Origin: a virus
Length of the DNA stretch: 43,251 nucleotides
Direction: 5' to 3' (one strand)
Virus record (IMG/VR): IMGVR_UViG_3300025326_000079
Location: 1 to 43,251 of that record
Program-made: the position numbers and the translations under genes
Notes under the pieces: model-generated
Told to the model about the DNA's origin: nothing
The model's database searches: none
Seen by the model: only the letters and a program-made list of their open reading frames with translations
Part shown: piece after piece, positions 7,317-14,974 of the stretch
Layout of the letters: every line of letters starts with the position of its first letter
How positions within the stretch are numbered: the first letter of the stretch is position 1

Positions 7317-8303
7317 TTACGAACCAACAGGAGCAAGAGCGGCGAATGGATAACGTGTTGCGGCATTGGCGTTGATACGATTAAGAGGATTTGGTAATTG
7401 CCAACCCATGCGGAACGTCACACGCAAAGCAATCATATCGTCCTGACCAAGATTGTGGATAATTTGACGGGGTGACGATGTATCAGTGATAACGCCTTCG
7501 GTCAACACTTTGTAGGTAATATCCTTGCGAATAGCAAATACAAGCTGGTCCCAATCACCAGAAAGCAAAAGGGCTTGAACAGGATCAAATGAACCATTCT
7601 TAGGAAATTGCACAGGGTTACCATCAAGTGCGTACTGGGTTGCCTGCTGCATCGACTGAACAAACAAAGGCAAACCTGTACCGCCATCACGCAAACCACG
7701 AAGCTTTGCGCGCAGAGATAAAGCGGCAACATGTCCATTGACAAGGAAGCCATCTTCCTCAACCTGAGCAATTACGCCACCAACCCCGAAAATGTCATCA
7801 TAAAGATCACCAACATCCCCAAGCTGGAGAAGATGCCCAGCAGGCATCCCAATCAGTACACCATCAGGCCAATTGACAGGGACATCGACATTTGAAGTAC
7901 CAAAAATCAAGGCGCTATCAATTTTTGCACCAATTGCTGTAACGATTTGGGGACGAAGTTCCTCCCAAATATCATAGTCGGCATCGTCAAGAACATTTTC
8001 GGGGACTGGAACGATACAGGCAATTTCCTCTGCATAGATATATTTATTCTCCCATGCGGCTTCTGCGGTCTGTTTGACTTCATCAAATGTTTGAGGTGTT
8101 CTCCCTGCTTCACCAACGAAGTACACTTGAGGCAAAACACTCAACACAGGCAAACGACGGACACCAGCAGCCATGTTAGGCAAACGTCTTGCCATACGCA
8201 TGACAGAAGAACCTTCCGGTACTGCTTGAAGGATTTCGCGAGATGCTTCCTCGGGGATAAGAGCATCAGCATCCGCGCGGGTAATGTTTGAATTGTAAGG
8301 CAT
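7317..8303 (-). CDS. Major capsid protein, HK97 fold
   Basis: 328 aa. The order EILQAVPEGSSVMRMARRLP, then a basic linker, the E-loop region (VYFVGEAGRTPQTFDEVKQT) and 'YAEEIACIVPVPENVLDDADYDIWEEL' spine helix is typical of the Phage_capsid family. There is no N-terminal protease or delta domain; scaffolding is supplied by the separate upstream gene. RBS AAGGAGA precedes the ATG. Confidence 0.93.
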   Translation of the reverse strand: MPYNSNITRADADALIPEEASREILQAVPEGSSVMRMARRLPNMAAGVRRLPVLSVLPQVYFVGEAGRTPQTFDEVKQTAEAAWENKYIYAEEIACIVPVPENVLDDADYDIWEELRPQIVTAIGAKIDSALIFGTSNVDVPVNWPDGVLIGMPAGHLLQLGDVGDLYDDIFGVGGVIAQVEEDGFLVNGHVAALSLRAKLRGLRDGGTGLPLFVQSMQQATQYALDGNPVQFPKNGSFDPVQALLLSGDWDQLVFAIRKDITYKVLTEGVITDTSSPRQIIHNLGQDDMIALRVTFRMGWQLPNPLNRINANAATRYPFAALAPVGS

Positions 8304-8313
8304 AGTAATCTCC

Positions 8314-8937
8314 TTATGGTTGTGTTATTGAACCTTTTCCCGCTTGTTCACGGATCCAATTATTCATATTGGATGACTTTGCGGGTAGATCATTTGCGCC
8401 TGCACCTGCACCGCCTTTGCGAGGCAAAACTTTTCTTGCTTCGCCAAATAACTCTGGTGCTTCTTTCTCAAGATCCTTCCAGTCAACACGTCCTTTTTTG
8501 TCAAAAAGTTCCAATGTAACCGCAAGAGCATAGGCGGCTTTAGGGCTTAGGCATTTGTGACTTGGTGCTTCTTCATAAAAATCACCACGACGATTTGCCA
8601 CTTCAAGGTCATTAGAAATCTTTTCAAGTTGTTCCCGTTCAGGAGAACCTTCTTTTGTTTTCTTAATTGCATCACGCAATTGCCCGGATAAAGTATCACG
8701 CTCATCGCGAGTAGATTTTACTGAGGCATACACTCTGTCAAAATGTGTTTTGACTGGGTCTGCCAATTTCTTTTGATCTTCTGACAAACTTTTATACCAC
8801 TCTTCAACAGTTGCGAAATTCTCAGACTCACTCTGATTGTTATCTCCATTATTCGAGTTATCATTATTGGCATTGTTTCCATTACCGCCATCCTGATTGC
8901 TTTCATAATAGATTTTCATAAGATTGAAAAACATCAC
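8314..8937 (-). CDS. Capsid scaffold protein
   Basis: 207 aa directly before the major capsid gene. An Asn/Gly/Asp-rich N-terminal tail is followed by a charged coiled-coil-like helix (about residues 50-120) and a Gly/Ala-rich C-terminal part ending NNWIREQAGKGS, the usual plan of phage scaffolds whose C-terminus contacts the coat. AAGGAG lies 8 nt before the ATG. Its leader contains a terminator hairpin and a second small hairpin, so expression of the head genes may be controlled here. Confidence 0.82.
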   Translation of the reverse strand: MMFFNLMKIYYESNQDGGNGNNANNDNSNNGDNNQSESENFATVEEWYKSLSEDQKKLADPVKTHFDRVYASVKSTRDERDTLSGQLRDAIKKTKEGSPEREQLEKISNDLEVANRRGDFYEEAPSHKCLSPKAAYALAVTLELFDKKGRVDWKDLEKEAPELFGEARKVLPRKGGAGAGANDLPAKSSNMNNWIREQAGKGSITQP

Positions 8938-8947
8938 GTTTCTCCTT

Positions 8948-8960
8948 GAGCGTCACGCTC
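8948..8960 (-). promoter_or_regulatory. Small hairpin next to the scaffold RBS
   Basis: GAGCG TGA CGCTC, a 5-bp stem with a 3-nt loop, ends a few bases before the AAGGAG site of the scaffold gene. It could protect the 5' end or tune initiation; this is inference. Confidence 0.45.
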
Positions 8961-8964
8961 ATAA

Positions 8965-9006
8965 TAAAAAATGCCTGCTATTTCTCGCAAGAGAAATAAC
9001 AAGCAT
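8965..9006 (-). terminator. Rho-independent terminator in the scaffold leader
   Basis: Arms 8991-9006 and 8971-8986 form a 16-bp stem with two G-U pairs and a 4-nt loop, followed on the minus strand by T6 (8970-8965). On the plus strand it is followed by T5, so it may work both ways. It lies downstream of a promoter-like sequence and before the scaffold gene, so it would act as a leader attenuator. Confidence 0.75.
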
Positions 9007-9035
9007 CCTTTTTAGGTTACTTGTCTCACCGTAAG

Positions 9036-9055
9036 TTTATTTTGTACGAATGAAA
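9036..9055 (-). promoter_or_regulatory. TCGTAC regulatory motif, scaffold leader copy
   Basis: Minus-strand TTTCATTCGTACAAAATAAA matches the motif seen before other genes (TTTTCAATCGTACGATACAA and variants). It is flanked by a 7-bp inverted repeat, CGTAAGT at 9030-9036 and ACTTACG at 9059-9065. It sits between a -10-like TATAAT and the leader terminator. Confidence 0.5.
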
Positions 9056-9085
9056 CATACTTACGCGAGATATTCGATTGGCAAC

Positions 9086-9091
9086 ATTATA
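9086..9091 (-). promoter_or_regulatory. Possible -10 element of a head-gene promoter
   Basis: TATAAT on the minus strand in the context CGTTATAATG, just after the stop of the gene ending at 9095. The same CGTTATAATG string occurs in the late control region at about 17999-18008. No good -35 hexamer is seen at normal spacing, so an activator may be needed if it works. Confidence 0.4.
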
Positions 9092-9094
9092 ACG

Positions 9095-9553
9095 CTATTT
9101 CGTCTTTTTCGTTTGTCGCTTTTTAGGCTTATCTTCCTCCACCTCCGTTTCAATAGGCACAATAACATCTTTGGATGATTGAGTAAAACGCATCCCTTCT
9201 GGAGGGAATTCTGTTGGATTGGTAGGTTTATTTTCTTGCATTTTTACTCCAGGTTCTTTTTTGTTATCATCTTTCGACAAAAATCCTTCCGCAGTTTCAA
9301 CACTTGAGCGACTTATTACACCATGAAAATTACCAGTAATAAGCTTCTCTGTATCTTCTTCGCCTGCCTTTCCAAGATCAATGCTCATAATTGAAACCTG
9401 TTTCCTTATATCAAGATCAACATACTTTGTTTCTCCATTTTGCAAGATACATTTGGCGATACTTTGCCTATCTGTTTTGTAAATCACTTTTACTGACTTC
9501 TGGAGAATTCTCTCCGCCCTCATTTTCAATACTGCTGGTAACTGTTTGTCCAT
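9095..9553 (-). CDS. Hypothetical protein, 152 aa
   Basis: Charged protein with a compact N-terminal half (KVIYKTDRQSIAKCILQNG..., GKAGEEDTEKLITGNFHGVI) and a disordered Pro/Glu/Lys-rich tail ending KKRQTKKTK. AAAGGA lies about 9 nt before the ATG. It overlaps the previous gene by 86 nt in another frame. No family recognised. Last gene of a four-gene block between the structured RNA locus and the scaffold promoter; head decoration or a regulatory role are both possible. Confidence 0.7.
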   Translation of the reverse strand: MDKQLPAVLKMRAERILQKSVKVIYKTDRQSIAKCILQNGETKYVDLDIRKQVSIMSIDLGKAGEEDTEKLITGNFHGVISRSSVETAEGFLSKDDNKKEPGVKMQENKPTNPTEFPPEGMRFTQSSKDVIVPIETEVEEDKPKKRQTKKTK

Positions 9554-9698
9554 TTCGTTTTCCTTTCTCTGATTGAATATTATGTGTTTTTTCTAAATCT
9601 GCAATCATAGAAGAAAGGCCTAATCTCATTAAATCAAGACCCTTCATGACTTGCAGTAAATTAGCACGAAGCGTAATGGCTTCATTTCGTTGCATCAT
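9468..9698 (-). CDS. Hypothetical protein, 76 aa
   Basis: Starts MMQRNEAITLRANLL after AAGGACTGGT. The first 45 residues form one predicted helix with regular leucines; the rest is polar and probably disordered. It overlaps the preceding gene by 17 nt and the following gene by 86 nt. A small helical adaptor or regulator is possible; no family recognised. Confidence 0.6.
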   Translation of the reverse strand: MMQRNEAITLRANLLQVMKGLDLMRLGLSSMIADLEKTHNIQSEKGKRNGQTVTSSIENEGGENSPEVSKSDLQNR

Positions 9699-9954
9699 AC
9701 CAGTCCTTTATCACTGGAAGAATTGTATTGTGCCACAAGTCATAATTTATATCCTCATAAAGGCTTCTTGATATAGGCACATAACACTCAAGCCTTTTAT
9801 CAATGAGCATAAATTCAACTTTGAAAACAACAACTCTGGAAAAATCGTAAATATCTGACTTTCCAGACACAATCATATGATAAACAATTTCCGTAATTGT
9901 TGGACTTGTTACTTCTTTCAATTCTTCGATAGTATCTTTTGGAAGAATATTCAT
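9682..9954 (-). CDS. Hypothetical protein, 90 aa
   Basis: Starts MNILPKDTIEELKEV behind AAAGGTAAATAAC. Mixed helix/strand pattern with a central hydrophobic strand pair (RVVVFKVEFMLIDKRLECYVPI). No recognised family. Second protein gene downstream of the C4-like RNA locus, so its expression would fall under that switch if it is active. Confidence 0.68.
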   Translation of the reverse strand: MNILPKDTIEELKEVTSPTITEIVYHMIVSGKSDIYDFSRVVVFKVEFMLIDKRLECYVPISRSLYEDINYDLWHNTILPVIKDWYDATK

Positions 9955-9955
9955 G

Positions 9956-10249
9956 TTATTTACCTTTGAACAACTTATCTAGTTCTGCTATGTATTCATC
10001 TATAGGCAAATCTTTATCCCTTGCTATATTGATAAATGAACACAATTGGAAAGCAGATATATAGAACAATACAATCCATTTCCGCTTCTCTTCGATGTCT
10101 TTACTCATCTTGAGGTTATGAGCAAGAGTAATCATTTGAGCATTATTACTATTATCAGCAACCTTAGCAACAGTGATACATATTCTATTGATTTGCTCAA
10201 TAGATAATACTTTGCCTTTATTCATGGTTTTTTCATTTACAATAGCCAT
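9956..10249 (-). CDS. Hypothetical protein, 97 aa, first gene after the RNA switch
   Basis: Start taken at 10249 (MAIVNEKTMNKGK) because GGAGG lies 7 nt upstream; the frame stays open to 10315 but that part lies in the structured RNA. All-helical sequence (EQINRICITVAKVADNSNNAQMI... then WIVLFYISAFQLCSFI), small and soluble or peripheral. In C4/CI-type loci the gene after the antisense RNA is usually an antirepressor or similar effector, but this protein is not recognisable as one. Confidence 0.7.
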   Translation of the reverse strand: MAIVNEKTMNKGKVLSIEQINRICITVAKVADNSNNAQMITLAHNLKMSKDIEEKRKWIVLFYISAFQLCSFINIARDKDLPIDEYIAELDKLFKGK

Positions 10250-10505
10250 TGACGTACCTCCAATAGAAGATAGAATATAAGAACCCCACCGCCCAACGAT
10301 ATGCAAATATCGCAAAGCGAGGAACCCCGACCGTCGAGATGACAGGGCGGGGATTTCTTTTTATATATGTGTTGCTCCTTACAGTCGCAACACAGCCCCA
10401 CCGCCGCAACTCAATCAAATATCCTGCAAAGCGTTTTATGCTCTGTTGATATTTGACATCGAAGGCGGTGGGGCTGTGCGAGTGACTAAAAGGAACGAGC
10501 ATCAT
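10233..10505 (-). CDS. Possible Icd/Ash-like leader ORF through the RNA locus
   Basis: 90-codon frame starting MMLVPFSHSHSPTAFDVK with AAGGAAGG upstream and an ATGA overlap with the MuF stop. It runs through the C4-like RNA and ends inside the next gene's first codons. In P1, translation of the comparable icd frame is what the antisense RNA blocks. Here it may be a translated leader whose ribosome traffic controls downstream transcription, rather than a protein with its own job. Composition reflects the RNA structure, so the product is doubtful. Confidence 0.4.
   Translation of the reverse strand: MMLVPFSHSHSPTAFDVKYQQSIKRFAGYLIELRRWGCVATVRSNTYIKRNPRPVISTVGVPRFAIFAYRWAVGFLYSIFYWRYVNGYCK
10250..10505 (-). 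ncRNA. C4/CI-like antisense RNA switch locus
   Basis: A 256-nt stretch markedly richer in GC than its surroundings. Read on the minus strand, segment A (10478-10448, containing CCCCACCGCC then CAAATATC) is complementary to two imperfect direct repeats downstream: B (10433-10396) and C (10319-10284), each containing GATATTTG then GGCGGTGGGG. A with B makes a 15-bp perfect stem (10464-10478 with 10391-10405) plus an inner 8-bp stem; A with C is the competing pairing. This resembles the C4 RNA of P1/P7 and the CI RNA of P4, where an RNA cut from the same transcript pairs with its leader. The likely RNA body is about 10283-10355, closed by CCCCGCCC with GGGC...GGGG and containing CGATAT TTGC ATATCG. 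A frame through it (10233-10505) starts in an ATGA overlap with the MuF stop and reads GCVATVRSNTYIKRNPRP, recalling Icd/Ash-like frames of such loci. Confidence 0.7.
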
Positions 10506-12118
10506 TTACCTTCCTTCAAATTATTTAGTTTATCCTGAAATCTTATAAGCTCTTTTGTATTCGTAGAACCATCAGATAATAATTTTAGTGTTGTCACACC
10601 TTCTTTGGTTGATAATATTTCAAATTTTGATCCCGGCAATAAGACAACCTCAGGAAAATCAAATACTTGGGCAGCGACGGCAACGGTATTTTTTGGTAAA
10701 ACAACCCTGAAAACCTTACCTCCTTCACCTGCATAATTCAAAACCCTTGCCTCACTTATCCCTAAAGTGCGAGAACCTAAAAAGGTCATTATGTTTCCAG
10801 ATGTTACATTTTCTGCACCAATATTGTCCATACCGAAAAATGTTTCAAGCGATTGGTCTAACCTAAATCTATCATCTTGGATAATTGTCCTAAATTCCTC
10901 AATTGCTTGTGGAGGCAATATCTCAACTGTATTGCCTTTTGCGGCTCTGTTTTCTAAAAAGTCTCTATATTCTTTGTTTTGTAAATCCTCCCAATTCGCT
11001 CCTCTTGATAACGGGAGCCCGCCATTTGCAGATAGTGGGAAACTCGCCTCGTTAGGACTAATATAATTGCTCAATTCTTTTATGGATGTTGTTTGCTGGT
11101 ATACGGGTAATATATTTATCAATTCGTTTATTGATGCCGTTTTAGGGCTATTGCCCCATATATCACTATGGTTGTTTTTTCTCAATTGAGAAAGATCAAA
11201 TTTTCCATCCTTCCAAAGCTCAAATCTTTTATCTCCCATCATTTCCCTTTGTGTCTCTTCGCTTTGTTTCTCAAACCAATCGGTACCTTTTTCCCATTGA
11301 ATAGCAGGGGAGCCTTTTATTTGAAATACTGCAATACATCTCCCGCGCGGGTGGTCATCAAGCTCTTGGTCCAGTTGGATAATTTCTCCATCAGAAACCA
11401 AGCAAGCCATACAAACGCTATTATCCTTTGTCGCCACCCTTCGCATATAACCATCTAGTCCACTTGTTCTGTATTGCTGTGCAGATACCAACCTGTTTAC
11501 TCTCAATTGTTCTGTGCGGGCAATAAGTGTTATTCGTTCAAGCCCCATACCCATTGCCTTAGACATTTGATATGCAACTTGATTAGGGTTCAGTCCTTTT
11601 GCCGTTCCCTCAAGCAATGATTTGACGACACCATCAAGAGCATCTGGATAAGCTTCTTTCAACAAACGATATAAAGGTGTACCATCTCCCAGCATTCCAA
11701 CATATGTTTCAACAGCATCAACAGGTAATCTATCAAATGCAATTCCTAATGCCCCCGTCATTCTAATAGCCTCTGATGCTGATTGAGTAGCAGTAAGACC
11801 GAACTGCAATTGTTCCGCCTTAATGTCGGGGATAGCGGTATCTTTGACGAATTCAAGTATTTGAAGTTTCATTTGCTGGTTGAGCTTTTCGTACCTACTC
11901 ATTCGTCTCAATAATTGTTCTGTAACCACATAACCCTTGAGCTTTGCTTCATTGATCTCTAATGCCAATAAAGTCATCTCATCTTTCAATAAATACTCAA
12001 GTACCAGCCATTCTTTTGCCAATCGTTTTATTTGCTCATTCTCTCTGCCTATGAGCGATAAACGATATTGACGTAAAAGACGTATAACCTCTGGGTCCTG
12101 CTTGATTTTATCTGGCAT
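10502..12118 (-). CDS. MuF-like minor head protein with C-terminal ADP-ribosyltransferase-like domain
   Basis: 538 aa. The SPP1-gp7/MuF domain spans about 195-270 (LIARTEQLRVNR, then CMACLVSDGEIIQLDQELDDHPRGRC) after a helical N-terminus. A linker leads to a C-terminal domain at about 410-505 whose pattern (TFFGMDNIGAENVT, GSRTLGISEARVL, then FRVVLPKNT and FPEVVLLPGSKFEILS) resembles ADP-ribosyltransferases of the VIP2/C3 kind, with E490 in the position of the catalytic glutamate. MuF-effector fusions are known in phages and prophages; the domain is thought to travel in the capsid and act in the host. It follows the portal gene as usual and looks whole. The MuF part is sure; enzyme activity is inferred. 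Confidence 0.82.
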   Translation of the reverse strand: MPDKIKQDPEVIRLLRQYRLSLIGRENEQIKRLAKEWLVLEYLLKDEMTLLALEINEAKLKGYVVTEQLLRRMSRYEKLNQQMKLQILEFVKDTAIPDIKAEQLQFGLTATQSASEAIRMTGALGIAFDRLPVDAVETYVGMLGDGTPLYRLLKEAYPDALDGVVKSLLEGTAKGLNPNQVAYQMSKAMGMGLERITLIARTEQLRVNRLVSAQQYRTSGLDGYMRRVATKDNSVCMACLVSDGEIIQLDQELDDHPRGRCIAVFQIKGSPAIQWEKGTDWFEKQSEETQREMMGDKRFELWKDGKFDLSQLRKNNHSDIWGNSPKTASINELINILPVYQQTTSIKELSNYISPNEASFPLSANGGLPLSRGANWEDLQNKEYRDFLENRAAKGNTVEILPPQAIEEFRTIIQDDRFRLDQSLETFFGMDNIGAENVTSGNIMTFLGSRTLGISEARVLNYAGEGGKVFRVVLPKNTVAVAAQVFDFPEVVLLPGSKFEILSTKEGVTTLKLLSDGSTNTKELIRFQDKLNNLKEGK

Positions 12119-12155
12119 CAGTCATTTACCTTGTCAAAAACCTTCACAGGATGGC

Positions 12156-13553
12156 TCAGGAACGATTTCCAGGCGGTACCTGAGTATTTGTACCTGTGTT
12201 ATTTCTGGCATCTTCCGTTCTCAATTTGTCGAGTGCATCTTGAGCTAAACCGCTTTGTTCCTGCTTTTCTTTTGTAAGATCATCTTTCAGTTGGCTCATT
12301 TCAGTAGTGGACCAACCTTGGCGCCTCTTTGAAGTTGTAAGCGGGACGCCACCTTCCCTGTCAAGTTTCGTTATTTCTGCTTGCGTTTTTGGTTGGATTG
12401 TTTCAACGGGTTCAAATTGTGGTGTTATCTGATTTCGTTCAACCTCAATTCCTTCGAGCTCAAGAAGGAATTGAGCAAATGCTTGCCATTCAGGTGTGTA
12501 TCTTCCAATTCGTTTCTTTACCTTCTTTGTTAGGGGAGCTTCAAGTGCTATCAATGCTTCACCACTTGGGTCGCCTCCCTGCATAAAGAAATAATGCTTT
12601 GGTGTTCTGCTGATAATCGCCAATGCAGTTGCAAGCTTATCAATAGCAGTAAGATAATGTTCAAGGCCGCCACCCCCAAGCTCAAGCACTTGAGTAGGAT
12701 TGCCATCTGTGGGTTGAGGTATCCACCAATTTGTTCCGGGATCGTTAGCCATATTTCCTGGATCTGCTTTTGATATGATTACTCTTTGCCTATATGTGCT
12801 GAAATCGCTTGCCACCATCATGTCGTTCATGAGTTTATTGATTGCATCTTGCATTGATACCTCAGAGGGTCCCATATCCCGTTTTTTGGTTGTTCGCGAT
12901 GACATCCAATGAAATACAGGGATTGCGTCAAAAGGATTATCCTCTTCTGGATTATCTGCAAGAGGGAGAAAGCTTTTTGCATTGGTAATAAGTTCTCCCA
13001 TTTTTGTTTGCTTATTGCTAATGTAATGTTCAAACCGATCAAAATAATAAAGATCAAGTCTGGTGTATCTATTTCCATCTTGCCATAGTTTTGCGGCAAA
13101 ACGTTTCTTATTAGGTTGATCTTGCTCATAAAACATATGGCACATTCTTGGGTCATTGAAATAAATATCTAGTTCCTCATTGTCCTCATCATCTTTTACT
13201 TTCATTGCAATAATAAATCCTTCCCCCGTTATTGTTGCACTTTCATGGACATCCTCTGCTGCTAACAAGATATTATGATTTTTTATTAGGTCCTCAATTG
13301 CGGTTTGAGCATTGGCATTTTCCGATATATCAAAACCCTTGAGGATAATCCGATCAATCACGCTATCAATAACAACAGAAAGCCAATTTTCTGCAAAAAA
13401 TACATCCAGCTTTTGAAACACTTCTCTAAGCTTTGCAGTTGAATATTTCAAGGGATGGAAGCCAATATAATATTTATACAATTCATTATATAAAGCTCTT
13501 TTTGCCAAGATTGTGTCAAAAGCTAATTTGACATCGGGATTATTTTCAGCCAT
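12156..13553 (-). CDS. Portal protein, SPP1 gp6-like
   Basis: 465 aa. It follows the large terminase and shows family features: an early helical region, 'YSTAKLREVFQKLDVFFAENWLSVVIDSVIDR', a beta-rich wing with ITGEGFIIAMK, then the DAINKLMNDMMVASDFSTYRQR clip/stem helix and a Gly-rich 'ELGGGGLEHYLTAIDKLATALAIISRTPKHYF' segment. A dodecameric ring at one capsid vertex is expected, binding terminase during packaging and the adaptor later. The C-terminal ~60 residues are polar and probably disordered. Confidence 0.92.
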   Translation of the reverse strand: MAENNPDVKLAFDTILAKRALYNELYKYYIGFHPLKYSTAKLREVFQKLDVFFAENWLSVVIDSVIDRIILKGFDISENANAQTAIEDLIKNHNILLAAEDVHESATITGEGFIIAMKVKDDEDNEELDIYFNDPRMCHMFYEQDQPNKKRFAAKLWQDGNRYTRLDLYYFDRFEHYISNKQTKMGELITNAKSFLPLADNPEEDNPFDAIPVFHWMSSRTTKKRDMGPSEVSMQDAINKLMNDMMVASDFSTYRQRVIISKADPGNMANDPGTNWWIPQPTDGNPTQVLELGGGGLEHYLTAIDKLATALAIISRTPKHYFFMQGGDPSGEALIALEAPLTKKVKKRIGRYTPEWQAFAQFLLELEGIEVERNQITPQFEPVETIQPKTQAEITKLDREGGVPLTTSKRRQGWSTTEMSQLKDDLTKEKQEQSGLAQDALDKLRTEDARNNTGTNTQVPPGNRS

Positions 13554-13558
13554 AGTGT

Positions 13559-14839
13559 TTATCCTTTGTATGATCTTCCTTTAATGGGTGTTTCAAGCAT
13601 ATCATCCTCGTAAGCATAACGCAAAGCACCATCAATTAAATGATTATCTTTATCAACAGGCTTAGGAGGCGAAACAGGTTTGCCATCAGGGCCTTCTTTC
13701 CAATGAGCTTTTCTTAATTCAGTCTGCATAAAGATACAAGACTTATCAACAACAATTTTTTGACCTTGCAGCCATTGAAGTCCAAATAAAACACTATCGG
13801 GGCCTTTTCTTGCGCCTTCTGTGTTGACACCTGCATTTTCTAATTCCTTGATTGATTTAGGTTCTGCGCTATCGCATTTGATAAGCTCATTGCCAATTGC
13901 TTTTAGCACCTCTGTGGCAAGCTCATCATTGACAAGACCACGCTCATAAAATTCTTGATAAAAGTATATAGTCTTTTTCTTCTTGTCATAGTGAGATGAA
14001 CCAAAAGCCGCTGGGTCAGAAGCAAAGCCAAAATCAAGACCATGACGCCTATTTGTAAACTGATTACGCATATAGGATAAATCTTCAATACGCCAATTCT
14101 TGAAGATCAAATTACCAAGCACTCCCCAATTGCCATACGTATAAACATCCCGATAATATTTATCCTCTTCATTTATCAAATCATCCTTATCTGCTTGAGT
14201 AAGGAAACGATTATGAATATACCATGTCTTGAGGATAGACAATTCTTTCGACTGATAATTTTGTTGATCTTCTGCCCATGAGATAGGGGCAAAATAAGTT
14301 TCAAATATCCAATGATCTTGCAAAATAGGATTGAATGTTAGCGTGAGACGTTTGGGTGTATCTTCTCTACCGCCTCTTTGGCGTTTCATCAATGATTTGA
14401 CTGTATTCTTATCTGTCTCTGTTGCCTCTTCAATCCATATATCAGTAATAACACCTCTTTCAGGAATAATTGATTTGATCTTTTCAACATCATCAAGACC
14501 AACAAAAAAAGCTTGATACCCATTAACGCAAGTAATAGTGAATTCAGTTTGATTAATCTTGAACAATTCCCTTACACCAAATTCATTTATCCTTCTAATA
14601 ATTTCATTGAAAACAGAACGCCTAATGGTTCTACCTACTTGACGACATACAAGATAGTTTCTTCCCCCTGCTAATAGATCAATGACAACTCTCTGACTTT
14701 CAAATACACTTTTGCCTGATGAACCACCCCCATAATATATCTGTACTCTGCTCATATCATATAGATATGGATAGTATGCATTATTAAAGATAGCTGGGTC
14801 AATCTCTATATCAATATCAGGCTCAAGGACTTCAATCAT
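13559..14839 (-). CDS. Terminase large subunit
   Basis: 426-aa packaging motor and nuclease of the Terminase_3/PBSX XtmB type. Walker A GGGSSGKS is at residues 37-44 and Walker B with catalytic Glu (ITDIWIEEATE) at 131-141. The C-terminal RNase H-like nuclease shows GLDFGFASDP at about 267-276, CDSAEPKS at 322-329 and DNHLIDGALRYA at 398-409, giving the expected acidic triad. Lies between the small terminase and portal genes. No truncation. Confidence 0.95.
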   Translation of the reverse strand: MIEVLEPDIDIEIDPAIFNNAYYPYLYDMSRVQIYYGGGSSGKSVFESQRVVIDLLAGGRNYLVCRQVGRTIRRSVFNEIIRRINEFGVRELFKINQTEFTITCVNGYQAFFVGLDDVEKIKSIIPERGVITDIWIEEATETDKNTVKSLMKRQRGGREDTPKRLTLTFNPILQDHWIFETYFAPISWAEDQQNYQSKELSILKTWYIHNRFLTQADKDDLINEEDKYYRDVYTYGNWGVLGNLIFKNWRIEDLSYMRNQFTNRRHGLDFGFASDPAAFGSSHYDKKKKTIYFYQEFYERGLVNDELATEVLKAIGNELIKCDSAEPKSIKELENAGVNTEGARKGPDSVLFGLQWLQGQKIVVDKSCIFMQTELRKAHWKEGPDGKPVSPPKPVDKDNHLIDGALRYAYEDDMLETPIKGRSYKG

Positions 14840-14842
14840 TGT

Positions 14843-14974
14843 TTACCATCTTGTCCAACGAACGCCAACATAAGGAACATCTTGGCAATAAGCATAAACG
14901 AAATAAGGTACCCTGATTTGAAATAGATCAAATGGGAGGATATAATATTTTGGGTATCTTGGTTTATTCATCAT
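14843..14974 (-). CDS. 43-aa protein between the terminase genes
   Basis: MMNKPRYPKYYILPFDLFQ... rich in Tyr, Pro and aromatic residues, ending GVRWTRW. AAGGAAAG lies upstream, the start overlaps the small-terminase stop by 11 nt, and the frame fills the gap before the large-terminase start. It probably is translated; function unknown. Confidence 0.6.
   Translation of the reverse strand: MMNKPRYPKYYILPFDLFQIRVPYFVYAYCQDVPYVGVRWTRW

Noticed and set aside
10320-10375. Simple plus-strand terminator (CCCCG...CGGGG then TTTCTTTTT)
   Set aside because: It would fit a terminator on the plus strand, but no plus-strand gene or promoter lies nearby and the same bases form part of the C4-like fold; kept as part of that locus.
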